Below, one piece after another: positions 1 through 6,403 of a DNA stretch of 7,741 bases; the stretch's first letter is position 1, and every line of letters begins with the position of its first letter. The notes beneath the pieces were generated by a model. It searched no databases. It worked only from the letters and a program-made list of their open reading frames with translations, and was not told the DNA's origin. This DNA is from CAZBUH01 sp964495095. GTDB lineage: Bacteria > Bacillota > Clostridia > Oscillospirales > Oscillospiraceae. The stretch spans positions 1 to 7,741 of the forward strand of contig CAZBUH010000092.1 in the NCBI GenBank assembly GCA_964495095.1, in the 5' to 3' direction. The position numbers and the translations under genes are program-made.

Positions 1-387
1 TCCCCCTCCATCACCGCCCAGTGCTTCCGTGTGGCGGCCTCCGACGGGCATATGGCCGCGGTCTTTATGTCCTTCGAGAAAAAACCGTCCATTGAGGAGA
101 TAAAGGAGTGCTGGAAAAGCTTCTCCGGCCGGCCCCAGGAATTAAACCTCCCCACGGCCCCCAAACAGTTCCTCCACTATTTTGAGGAGGATAACCGTCC
201 CCAGACAAGGCTGGACAGGAATCTGGAAAACGGCATGGCCGTCTCCATCGGCAGGCTCCGTCCCGACAGCCAGTACGACTATAAATTTGCCTGCCTCAGC
301 CACAACACGCTGAGAGGCGCCGCCGGCGGCGCTGTGCTCCTTGCGGAGCTGCTCTGCGCAGAGGGCTATATCGACGCCAAAAACTGA
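1..387 (+). CDS. asd: Aspartate-semialdehyde dehydrogenase, C-terminal part (5' end outside window)
   Basis: This is the last 128 residues of Asd, which reduces beta-aspartyl phosphate to aspartate semialdehyde with NADPH in the cytoplasm, the branch-point step to lysine/DAP, threonine and methionine. The reading frame is open from base 1 and ends in TGA at 385-387. The visible part is the C-terminal half of the catalytic/dimerisation domain. Residues 8-18 read CFRVAASDGHM, matching the family's RV..DGH motif, where the Arg binds substrate and the His is the acid/base catalyst. The catalytic Cys lies upstream of the window. Further family marks are PQ.RLDR near 65-70, IGRLRPD, and the closing CLSHNTLRGAAGGAVLLAELL-like segment. 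The motif style is that of the archaeal/fungal-type Asd branch, also found in Clostridia, rather than the E. coli type. dapA starts 21 nt downstream, so the gene is probably in an asd-dapA-dapB operon. Confidence 0.93.
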   Translation, partial: SPSITAQCFRVAASDGHMAAVFMSFEKKPSIEEIKECWKSFSGRPQELNLPTAPKQFLHYFEEDNRPQTRLDRNLENGMAVSIGRLRPDSQYDYKFACLSHNTLRGAAGGAVLLAELLCAEGYIDAKN

Positions 388-408
388 TAATTTTCTGGAG
401 GTATTAAT

Positions 409-1299
409 ATGAAGGAACCTGTATTTACCGGCTCGTCCGTTGCCATCATCACCCCCTTTAAGGACGGGAAGGTAAACTACGAAAAGCTCGACGAGCTTAT
501 AGAGGCCCAGATAGCCGGCGGCACCGCCGCTATCACCATCTGCGGCACCACCGGAGAGAGCGCCACCCTCTCCCTTGAGGAGCACGCCGAAACGGTTGAC
601 CACTGCGTAAAAAAGGTCGCCGGCAGGATAAAGGTCATCGCCGGCTCCGGCAGCAACGACACCATGGCCGCCCTTATGCTCTCCCAGGAGGCGGAGCGTT
701 CCGGCGCCGACGCCCTGCTCATTGTGACGCCCTACTATAACAAGGCAAGCCAGCGGGGCCTTTTAAAGCACTACACCTACATAGCCGACCGGGTCACAAA
801 GCCCATCATTCTGTATAACGTCCCCAGCCGCACCGGCGTCAGCTTCACTGTAGACACCTACAAGGAGCTTGCAAAGCACCCCAACATAAACGGCATCAAG
901 GAGGCCAGCGGCAATTTCGGGCTTCTCTCCTCCACCATCGTCGAGTGCGGCGACGAGCTGAACATCTGGAGCGGCAACGATAACGAGGTCGTCCCCATGA
1001 TGTCCCTGGGCGCAAAGGGCGTTATTTCCGTGGCGGCGAACATCGTCCCGGAGCTTATGGCGAAAATGACGCACTGCTGCCTCAACGGCGATTTCGAAAC
1101 AGGCTCCAAGCTTCAGCTCCAATACCTGGAGCTTATAAACAGGCTCTTTATCGAGGTAAACCCCATACCGATAAAGACCGCTATGAATCTCATGGGCATG
1201 GACGTGGGCGAGCTCCGTATGCCCCTCTGCGACATGGCCCCGGAAAATCTTGAAAAGCTCAAGGCCGCAATGCTGAAGGCGGGACTCAAACTAAAGTAA
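409..1299 (+). CDS. dapA: 4-hydroxy-tetrahydrodipicolinate synthase
   Basis: DapA (296 aa, normal length) condenses pyruvate with aspartate semialdehyde to 4-hydroxy-tetrahydrodipicolinate, the first committed step to DAP and lysine. It is a class I aldolase of the DHDPS/NAL family, a single TIM barrel that is usually tetrameric and cytosolic. All key residues are visible at a constant offset of +3 from E. coli DapA: Thr47-Thr48 in CGTTGESATL, Tyr110 in VTPYYN, Tyr136 and Arg141 in LYNVPSRTG, and the Schiff-base Lys164 in GIKEASGN. The Arg141 carboxylate-binding residue favours DapA over N-acetylneuraminate lyase, and the asd/dapB neighbours settle it. The ATG at 409 is preceded by GGAGG at 397-401 with 7 nt spacing. 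The gap to dapB is 15 nt, so co-transcription is likely. Lysine feedback inhibition cannot be judged by eye. Confidence 0.97.
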   Translation: MKEPVFTGSSVAIITPFKDGKVNYEKLDELIEAQIAGGTAAITICGTTGESATLSLEEHAETVDHCVKKVAGRIKVIAGSGSNDTMAALMLSQEAERSGADALLIVTPYYNKASQRGLLKHYTYIADRVTKPIILYNVPSRTGVSFTVDTYKELAKHPNINGIKEASGNFGLLSSTIVECGDELNIWSGNDNEVVPMMSLGAKGVISVAANIVPELMAKMTHCCLNGDFETGSKLQLQYLELINRLFIEVNPIPIKTAMNLMGMDVGELRMPLCDMAPENLEKLKAAMLKAGLKLK

Positions 1300-1314
1300 A
1301 AGGAACGGTTTTCC

Positions 1315-2082
1315 ATGCTGAAGATAATAATTTCCGGCTGCAACGGCCATATGGGCCAGGCGGTGACGCGCATGTGCTCAGAGGACGCCGGTATAGAGAT
1401 AGCCGCCGGTTTTGACCTGAACACCGCCAAAATGTCCTCCTATCCCGTCTACGCCGACCCAATGGAATTCGGCGGCACGGCGGACGTTATAATAGATTTT
1501 TCAAATCCCGCGTCCCTGGACGGGCTTCTGGCCTACTGCATCAGGAAAAACACCCCGGCGGTGCTCTGCACCACCGGCTACAGCCCGGAGCAGCTCCGGA
1601 AAATAAAGGACGCCTCGGAAAAGGTGCCCATATTCAAATCGGCCAACATGTCTGTGGGCATAAACCTTATCGCAGACCTTCTTAAAAAGGCCGCCTCCGT
1701 CCTTGGGGCGGACTATGACGTGGAGATTGTCGAAAAGCACCACCGCCGAAAAGTGGACGCCCCCAGCGGAACCGCGCTTATGCTGGCCGACGCGGTGGCC
1801 TCCGCCCTCCCCTATGACGCGGAATACACCTACGAGCGCCAGAGCCGCCGCCGGCCCAGAGGCGCGGCTGAAATAGGCATCTCGGCTGTCCGCGGCGGAA
1901 CCATCGTCGGGGAGCATGAGGTCATATTCGCTGGCCCTGACGAGGTAATAGAAATAAAGCACACGGCATATTCCCGTGAGGTGTTCGCCAACGGGGCCAT
2001 ACGCGCCGCGAAGTATATCGCCTCCGTAACCGCCCCCGGCATTTACGATATGAGCGACGCCCTGAAGGACAGCTTAGGCTAA
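1315..2082 (+). CDS. dapB: 4-hydroxy-tetrahydrodipicolinate reductase
   Basis: DapB (255 aa, within the usual 240-275) reduces the DapA product to tetrahydrodipicolinate with NAD(P)H in the cytosol. The N-terminal Rossmann domain opens with IIISGCNGHMG (residues 4-14, GxxGxxG dinucleotide motif). DFSNP at 61-65 and CTTGYS at 85-90 are the usual cofactor-contact segments. The catalytic motif is at 140-153, EKHHRRKVDAPSGT: His142-His143 and Lys146 correspond to E. coli His159/His160 and Lys163, and DAPSGT binds the substrate carboxylates. The C-terminal domain keeps GEHEVIFAG and the HTAYSREVFANGA segment. The ATG at 1315 follows AAAAGGA at 1298-1304, a weaker and slightly longer-spaced (10 nt) ribosome site than those of its neighbours. 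It is the last gene of the dap operon, followed by a terminator at 2178-2212. Confidence 0.97.
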   Translation: MLKIIISGCNGHMGQAVTRMCSEDAGIEIAAGFDLNTAKMSSYPVYADPMEFGGTADVIIDFSNPASLDGLLAYCIRKNTPAVLCTTGYSPEQLRKIKDASEKVPIFKSANMSVGINLIADLLKKAASVLGADYDVEIVEKHHRRKVDAPSGTALMLADAVASALPYDAEYTYERQSRRRPRGAAEIGISAVRGGTIVGEHEVIFAGPDEVIEIKHTAYSREVFANGAIRAAKYIASVTAPGIYDMSDALKDSLG

Positions 2083-2177
2083 AGCAATGCCGTTGGGGCT
2101 TTTGTTCCCGCAGTTTTCTCGTCAATTCAAAGCATACGTACGTAAATATTTCTGTGCATACCCGTGCGGGAAAAAGG

Positions 2178-2212
2178 CCGATGCAGAATGAAAAATTCTG
2201 CATCGGTTTTTT
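2178..2212 (+). terminator. Intrinsic terminator of the asd-dapA-dapB operon
   Basis: A perfect 12-bp stem, CCGATGCAGAAT (2178-2189) with ATTCTGCATCGG (2195-2206), closes a 5-nt loop and is followed directly by six T (2207-2212). It lies 95 nt after the dapB stop. A run of five A at 2171-2175 precedes the stem, so it could also work weakly on the other strand. A much weaker hairpin candidate, AAAGCAA paired with TTG..GCTTT (2081-2103), overlaps the dapB stop and is probably not the main terminator. Confidence 0.9.
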
Positions 2213-2353
2213 ACATATTTTTTACCGCTGAGGTGCATGGAATAAATCTACTGATATAGAATTAAAAGCATAGCATTATTACTTTTGATTTAATTTAATG
2301 TTGAAAATATTGCATCAAGATATTAAAATCACCAAAAAAAGCACCTGCGGTCA
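2213..2353. promoter_or_regulatory. AT-rich region upstream of the BMP operon
   Basis: About 140 bases without a gene. From about 2237 to 2340 the sequence is strongly AT-rich (roughly one quarter GC by eye), in sharp contrast to the coding regions on both sides. The AT-rich part is bracketed by inversely matching arms, CCGC-TG-AGGTGC (2225-2236) and GCACCTGCGG (2341-2350), identical apart from a 2-nt insertion. A/T-tracts just above the -35 could act as an UP element or as a site for a DNA-bending regulator. A possible second, weaker promoter is TTGAAA (2301-2306), 17 nt, TAAAAT (2324-2329). I see no purine or other riboswitch here, and the predicted leader of about 40 nt is too short to hold one. 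Confidence 0.45.
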
Positions 2354-2381
2354 TTGACTTTTTACACTTTGCGAGTATAAT
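2354..2381 (+). promoter_or_regulatory. Sigma-A-type promoter of the BMP/nucleoside transporter operon
   Basis: TTGACT (2354-2359), a 16-nt spacer, and a perfect TATAAT (2376-2381). The predicted start of transcription is near 2388, giving a 5' leader of about 40 nt before the lipoprotein start codon. It lies just after the right arm of an inverted repeat (2341-2350), so a regulator bound there would touch the -35 region. Confidence 0.75.
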
Positions 2382-2415
2382 AATATTTATGGCAATACAT
2401 TTGCTTTTACTTGAT

Positions 2416-2421
2416 AGGAGG
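2416..2421 (+). promoter_or_regulatory. Ribosome binding site that sets the BMP lipoprotein start
   Basis: AGGAGG at 2416-2421 lies 7 nt before ATG 2429. It decides against the upstream in-frame TTG at 2411, which would put the Shine-Dalgarno sequence inside the gene and add six residues before a perfect lipoprotein signal peptide. Confidence 0.9.
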
Positions 2422-2428
2422 AAAATCA

Positions 2429-3580
2429 ATGAAAAAAGTTATTGCAATTCTTTTAACGCTTGCCCTGTTAATGGGTCTTGCAGCCTGCGGCAGCTCATCC
2501 AGCGATCCTACACAGGCCCCTGACAGCGACAGCTCCGCCGGCGATGCCACCGAATCCCCAGAATCCAATGATTCCGGCGCTGAGATAGCGCTTGTCTGCG
2601 CGGCCGGCAGCGGCGGCATAAATGACCGCGGCTTCTTCCAGAGCACATGGGCCGGCATTGAGGAGTTCTGTAAAGAGTACAACCATACATATGCCTACTA
2701 TGAGACAAGTGAAAACACCATAGACGCTCTGTATGAAACTATCGACCTCGCGAAGATGAACGGCGCTGAGGTCATATGCACCTCCGGCGGCAACTTCATC
2801 GGCATGATGGAGGATGTCTTTGCCAACTATCCCGATCTCTATTTCGTATGCAACGAAATAAGCTTCACCACTCCGGGCGAAAATGCCGTTGACTATCTCT
2901 TTGAGGCCCAGCAGGCCGGTTTCCTTGCCGGCGTTGCCGCTGTCTATGAGGGTTATACTGATATCGGAATTATGTGCGGCATGCAGATCCGTCCCAACCA
3001 TCTGGCTGGCTTCGGATTTGTCCAGGGCGTCAACTATGCCGCCCACGAGCTTGGCATAGACGGCATCACCGTTAAGTACTGGTATACAAACTCCTTCGAT
3101 CCCAGCGCCGACATCCAGGCTTATGCCGCCGGCTGGTATCAGGACGGCACTCAGATGATCGCTGCTTTCTGCGGCGGCGCTGCTCCTTCGATTTGGGCCG
3201 CTGCCGAGGCCAACAACGGCCTGTGCATGGGCTGCGATATCGACCAGTATTATGAGTCTGACGTTATCATCACCTCTTTCCTGAAAAATGTTAACGCTTC
3301 CACTATTACCGGCCTTGAGGCTTGGGAAAAGGGCGAGTTCCCCGGCGGCCAGATTATCAACTTCGGCGTTGCCGAGGGCGGCGTTGGTCTTGCTCTCGAG
3401 CACTCCAAGATGAAGAACTTCGACGAAGCCACATATCAGAAGTATGTCGATATGCTGATAAATGACACCGATGGTGTGAACAGCAGCCTTATCGATCCTG
3501 ATGAGGACGACGCTCAGACCGTTCCTGCTTTCTGGGAGCTGGTGCCTGAACATTACATCGATCTTCAGTATTTCGAGTAA
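2429..3580 (+). CDS. BMP-family substrate-binding lipoprotein of an ABC transporter (nucleoside-type)
   Basis: A 383-aa extracytoplasmic ligand-binding protein of the BMP/PnrA family (relatives: T. pallidum PnrA, B. subtilis YufN/NupN), which feeds the ABC importer encoded downstream. Residues 1-19 form a lipoprotein signal peptide (MKK, hydrophobic core, LAAC lipobox) with Cys20 as the lipidated residue. Residues 21-53 are a Ser/Asp/Glu/Pro-rich linker. The BMP domain follows: GGINDRGFFQSTW (62-74, the family's GG.ND..F.QS.W motif), GFVQG (196-200), GCDIDQ (268-273, family G.D.DQ, ribose-contact region) and ITSFLKN (281-287, Lys286). The usual aromatic-plus-GGTG stretch is replaced by MIAAFCGGAAPS (243-254), so the ligand may not be a standard purine nucleoside. 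It is the first gene of its operon, with its own promoter. A long hairpin lies after the stop, as often seen after highly expressed binding-protein genes. Family is certain, ligand unknown. Confidence 0.92.
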   Translation: MKKVIAILLTLALLMGLAACGSSSSDPTQAPDSDSSAGDATESPESNDSGAEIALVCAAGSGGINDRGFFQSTWAGIEEFCKEYNHTYAYYETSENTIDALYETIDLAKMNGAEVICTSGGNFIGMMEDVFANYPDLYFVCNEISFTTPGENAVDYLFEAQQAGFLAGVAAVYEGYTDIGIMCGMQIRPNHLAGFGFVQGVNYAAHELGIDGITVKYWYTNSFDPSADIQAYAAGWYQDGTQMIAAFCGGAAPSIWAAAEANNGLCMGCDIDQYYESDVIITSFLKNVNASTITGLEAWEKGEFPGGQIINFGVAEGGVGLALEHSKMKNFDEATYQKYVDMLINDTDGVNSSLIDPDEDDAQTVPAFWELVPEHYIDLQYFE

Positions 3581-3610
3581 TCTCTTCTCAGGAAAAGCCT
3601 AATAAAAAAT

Positions 3611-3655
3611 TTAGTGCGCAGCCGCAGCAAGCCATGAGCTGTAGCTGCGCACTAA
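3611..3655 (+). promoter_or_regulatory. Strong stem-loop between the binding-protein and ATPase genes
   Basis: Arms TTAGTGCGCAGCCGCAGC (3611-3628) and GCTGTAGCTGCGCACTAA (3638-3655) pair over 18 positions with one mismatch (C3623/A3643) and one G-U, closing a 9-nt loop. No T-tract follows on the + strand, so it should allow read-through. It ends 6 nt before the Shine-Dalgarno sequence of the ATPase gene. The likely role, by analogy with intercistronic hairpins in other importer operons such as malE-malF, is to protect the 3' end of the bmp message and lower expression of the downstream membrane genes. On the minus strand it is followed by AAATTTTTTATT, so it would act as a terminator for antisense transcription. 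Confidence 0.7.
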
Positions 3656-3661
3656 CTATAT

Positions 3662-3667
3662 GGGGGT
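3662..3667 (+). promoter_or_regulatory. Unusual ribosome binding site of the ABC ATPase gene
   Basis: GGGGGT at 3662-3667 can pair with the 16S tail using one G-U, 4 nt before ATG 3672. It supports ATG 3672 rather than the in-frame ATG at 3660, which overlaps it and has only the hairpin upstream. The spacing is short, and the site is weaker than the AGGAGG sites of the lipoprotein and permease 1 genes, consistent with lower ATPase output. Confidence 0.55.
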
Positions 3668-3671
3668 CATT

Positions 3672-5204
3672 ATGAGCGAAAATGTAATCGAAATGCTTAA
3701 TATCACAAAAATATTCCCCGGCATTGTCGCTAATGATAATGTTACGCTCCAGGTAAGACGGGGTGAAATCCATGCCCTGCTCGGCGAAAATGGCGCAGGG
3801 AAATCTACGCTGATGAGTATCCTGTTCGGCATGTATCAGCCAGACGGCGGCCAAATCCTTATCAACGGCAAACCTGTAAATATCAAGGACCCAAACGAGG
3901 CCACCGCCCACCATATAGGCATGGTACACCAGCATTTCAAGCTGGTACATAACTTTACCGCTCTTGAAAACATAGTCCTGGGCGTTGAGCCTGTCAAGCG
4001 CGGAATGCTCAATTTGGACGAGGCCAGGTCAAAGCTTCAGGAGCTTATGGAGCACTACGGCCTGAAGGTAGATTTTGACCGGCAGATAAGCGATATGACT
4101 GTCGGCATGCAGCAGCGCGTGGAGATATTGAAAATGCTCTACCGCGACAACGATATCCTTATTTTCGACGAGCCTACGGCAGTCCTTATGCCCCAGGAAA
4201 TCGACGACCTCATGCAGATAATGCGCAACCTTGTAAAAGAGGGCAAATCCATTATCTTCATATCCCATAAGCTTGCGGAGATAACGGCTGTAGCGGACCG
4301 ATGCACAGTCCTCTGGCACGGGAAATGCGTGGGCACTGTAAACATTTCCGATCCCGGCGTCACAAAGGAAATGCTCTCCGAAATGATGGTCGGCCGGAAG
4401 GTCACATTAGTACCCGATAAGCCCGCGCAGAAGCTGGGCGACGTTATAATGCAGGTAAAAGACCTCTGCGTCAGGGACAAAAAAACCGGTAAGCTCTCTG
4501 TAAATCATGCTAGCTTTGAGGTGCGCCAAGGTGAAATCGTCTGCATCGCGGGCATTGACGGCAACGGCCAAAGTGAACTCGCCTATGCCATCACGGGCCT
4601 TATGGACACAGACGGCGGCAGCATAATACTGGATAATGAAGATGTCACAAAAAAGGATATCCGCTACAGAAGCGTCCACGGCATAGCTCACATACCGGAG
4701 GATCGGCAGAAGCACGGTCTTGTTCTTGATTACACCATGCAGGAAAACTGTATTTTAAAATGCTATTTTTCACCCGGCTTCCAAAAATTTGGTTTTATAA
4801 ATCACAAGGCGGCAAAAGCCTACACGGAAAAGCTCATAGAAAAGTTTGACATCCGCAGCGGCCAAGGGGCCTCAACAATAGTGCGCAGCATGTCCGGCGG
4901 TAACCAGCAGAAGGTCATAGTGGCCCGTGAAATCGACAGCCAGCCCCGGCTTCTAGTGGCAGTGCAGCCCACCCGCGGCCTTGATGTCGGCGCTATCGAA
5001 TATATCCATAATCAGCTTATGGAGCTTCGCAATACAGGTCACGCAATACTGCTTATCTCCCTGGAGATGGACGAGGTGCTCAGCATATCTGACCGCATAC
5101 TTGTTATGTATAACGGAGAGCTTGTCTGCAATCTGGATGCGAAAAACGTGACTGCAAAAGAACTGGGCCAGTATATGGCCGGTATAAAAAAGGAGGACGC
5201 ATAA
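3672..5204 (+). CDS. Tandem-domain ABC transporter ATP-binding protein (nucleoside importer, YufO/NupO-type)
   Basis: A 510-aa cytoplasmic ATPase with two fused ABC domains, like those of ribose/galactose and nucleoside importers (RbsA, B. subtilis NupO), powering the two permeases downstream. Domain 1: Walker A GENGAGKST (38-46), Q-loop Gln87 in MVHQHF, signature TVGMQQ (143-148), Walker B ILIFDEP (162-168, Glu167), switch His199 in ISHKLAE. Domain 2: degenerate Walker A GIDGNGQSE (294-302, Gln300 in place of Lys), intact signature SGGNQQ (408-413), Walker B LLVAVQP (427-433, Gln432 in place of Glu), and Leu464 where the switch His would be. One composite ATP site should therefore be active and one degenerate, which is normal for this class. 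The start at 3672 was chosen on its ribosome site; ATG 3660 would add four residues. The stop overlaps the permease start by 1 nt (TAATG), implying translational coupling. Confidence 0.95.
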   Translation: MSENVIEMLNITKIFPGIVANDNVTLQVRRGEIHALLGENGAGKSTLMSILFGMYQPDGGQILINGKPVNIKDPNEATAHHIGMVHQHFKLVHNFTALENIVLGVEPVKRGMLNLDEARSKLQELMEHYGLKVDFDRQISDMTVGMQQRVEILKMLYRDNDILIFDEPTAVLMPQEIDDLMQIMRNLVKEGKSIIFISHKLAEITAVADRCTVLWHGKCVGTVNISDPGVTKEMLSEMMVGRKVTLVPDKPAQKLGDVIMQVKDLCVRDKKTGKLSVNHASFEVRQGEIVCIAGIDGNGQSELAYAITGLMDTDGGSIILDNEDVTKKDIRYRSVHGIAHIPEDRQKHGLVLDYTMQENCILKCYFSPGFQKFGFINHKAAKAYTEKLIEKFDIRSGQGASTIVRSMSGGNQQKVIVAREIDSQPRLLVAVQPTRGLDVGAIEYIHNQLMELRNTGHAILLISLEMDEVLSISDRILVMYNGELVCNLDAKNVTAKELGQYMAGIKKEDA

Positions 5205-6391
5205 TGAAACGGAACAAAGTAATTACCCGTATCTCCTCCTCCCCGCTGACAGAAAGTCTGGTCTCCTCCCTGATGTCAATCATCATGGGACTTCTCATTG
5301 GGCTTATCATTCTGCTCATATGCAACGCCAAAACAGCTTTTCCGGCTATTGGCACCATTGCGACCGGCGGTTTTGGCCTCTCAGGCTTTGAAAAAACCAT
5401 GGGGCGCATTTGCTATTACGCAGTGCCGCTTATAATGTGCGGTCTCTCCGTAGGCTTTGCCTTTAAAACCGGCACCTTTAATATCGGCGCCTCCGGACAA
5501 TATGTCGCCGGGGCGTTTACGGCAATACTTGTGACGCACCTTATTGGCCAGTATACCCACGGGGCCACCTGGATAATAGCCGTCATAGCAGGCGGAGCCG
5601 CCGGAGGGCTTATAGCCATGATCCCGGGCCTTCTATCCGCCTTCCGGAACGTGAATATCATAATTTCCGGACTGATGATGAACTTTATCGCCACCTATGG
5701 CGTAAGCTTCATGATAAAGAAGATCGACCTTATATACTCCCCGGATAAAAGCGCTTCAAAATCCATCCCCACCGACCTGGTGCTGCCAAAGGCCGGTCTT
5801 GATAAGCTTTTCCCGGTCGGCGGCTCCGGCTCTTCCGGCGCCAATATCGGCATACTCATTGCTATCGGTTTCGGCATTCTTATATGGATAATTTTAAAGC
5901 ACACCACCTTTGGCTTTGAGCTTCGCACCTGCGGCGCAAACCGTTACGCGGCCCAAAATGCCGGTATAAAAGAGAAAAAGTCCATAGTGATTTCCATGTT
6001 TATCGCAGGTGCGCTGGCAGGAATGGGCGGCGGGCTTGTGTACCTCTCCAGCGGCGGCATAAACCTCGGCATTACAGACTCCGTAAACGGTACAGGCTTC
6101 TACGGTATAGCGGTCGCTCTGCTGGGGCAGCTCAATCCCATAGGCATAGTGGCCTCCGGGCTGCTTATCTCATATTTCCAGGTAGGCGGCAGCAGCCTCC
6201 AGATATACGGCTTTTCCGCAGAGCTTATAGACGTTATCGTTGCGGCAATAATATTCTGCTGCGCCTTTGCGCAGCGCTTCGGCAGCATTCTACGCAGCAG
6301 ACACATCCACAGCAAATCTGAGGAATCATCCTCCGGAGCCGCCCCCTCTCCTGAAGCGTCCCCGGAACAGGATACGGCAAAAACAGAATAA
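5204..6391 (+). CDS. ABC transporter permease, BPD_transp_2 family (nucleoside importer, YufP/NupP-type)
   Basis: A 395-aa polytopic membrane protein, one half of the transport channel. Hydrophobic segments suggest about 8-10 membrane spans, near 20-40, 71-87, 98-115, 121-142, 150-171, 214-232, 260-281, 296-328 and 338-357. The family motif FNIGASGQ (92-99) lies in the third hydrophobic region. The cytoplasmic coupling loop GFELRTCGANRYAAQNAGI (237-255), which docks on the ATPase, is well preserved. After the last span there is a hydrophilic tail of about 30 residues rich in Ser, Pro, Ala and Glu (from about 366), probably disordered and cytoplasmic. AGGAGG at 5191-5196 lies 7 nt before the ATG, inside the end of the ATPase gene. 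The second permease follows after 12 nt. Its pairing with a dissimilar second permease is the standard arrangement for BMP-type importers. Confidence 0.93.
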   Translation: MKRNKVITRISSSPLTESLVSSLMSIIMGLLIGLIILLICNAKTAFPAIGTIATGGFGLSGFEKTMGRICYYAVPLIMCGLSVGFAFKTGTFNIGASGQYVAGAFTAILVTHLIGQYTHGATWIIAVIAGGAAGGLIAMIPGLLSAFRNVNIIISGLMMNFIATYGVSFMIKKIDLIYSPDKSASKSIPTDLVLPKAGLDKLFPVGGSGSSGANIGILIAIGFGILIWIILKHTTFGFELRTCGANRYAAQNAGIKEKKSIVISMFIAGALAGMGGGLVYLSSGGINLGITDSVNGTGFYGIAVALLGQLNPIGIVASGLLISYFQVGGSSLQIYGFSAELIDVIVAAIIFCCAFAQRFGSILRSRHIHSKSEESSSGAAPSPEASPEQDTAKTE

Positions 6392-6403
6392 GGAGGGACT
6401 GTA

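Noticed and set aside
2388..2428. Purine riboswitch before the nucleoside-type transporter
   Set aside because: The leader predicted from the promoter is only about 40 nt and lacks the purine aptamer core. The upstream AT-rich DNA shows no aptamer fold either.
2411..2428. TTG start for the BMP gene six codons upstream
   Set aside because: The AGGAGG at 2416-2421 would lie inside the coding sequence, and ATG 2429 gives a perfect lipoprotein signal peptide.
2495..3553. A 352-codon open frame on the minus strand, opposite the BMP gene
   Set aside because: It is the antisense of a clear BMP-family gene with signal peptide and motifs, its translation resembles no family I know, and such long antisense frames follow from the codon bias of GC-rich genes.
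3660..3671. ATG 3660 as start of the ATPase
   Set aside because: It has no ribosome site of its own, sits 4 nt from the hairpin, and overlaps the GGGGGT that serves ATG 3672. It cannot be fully excluded.
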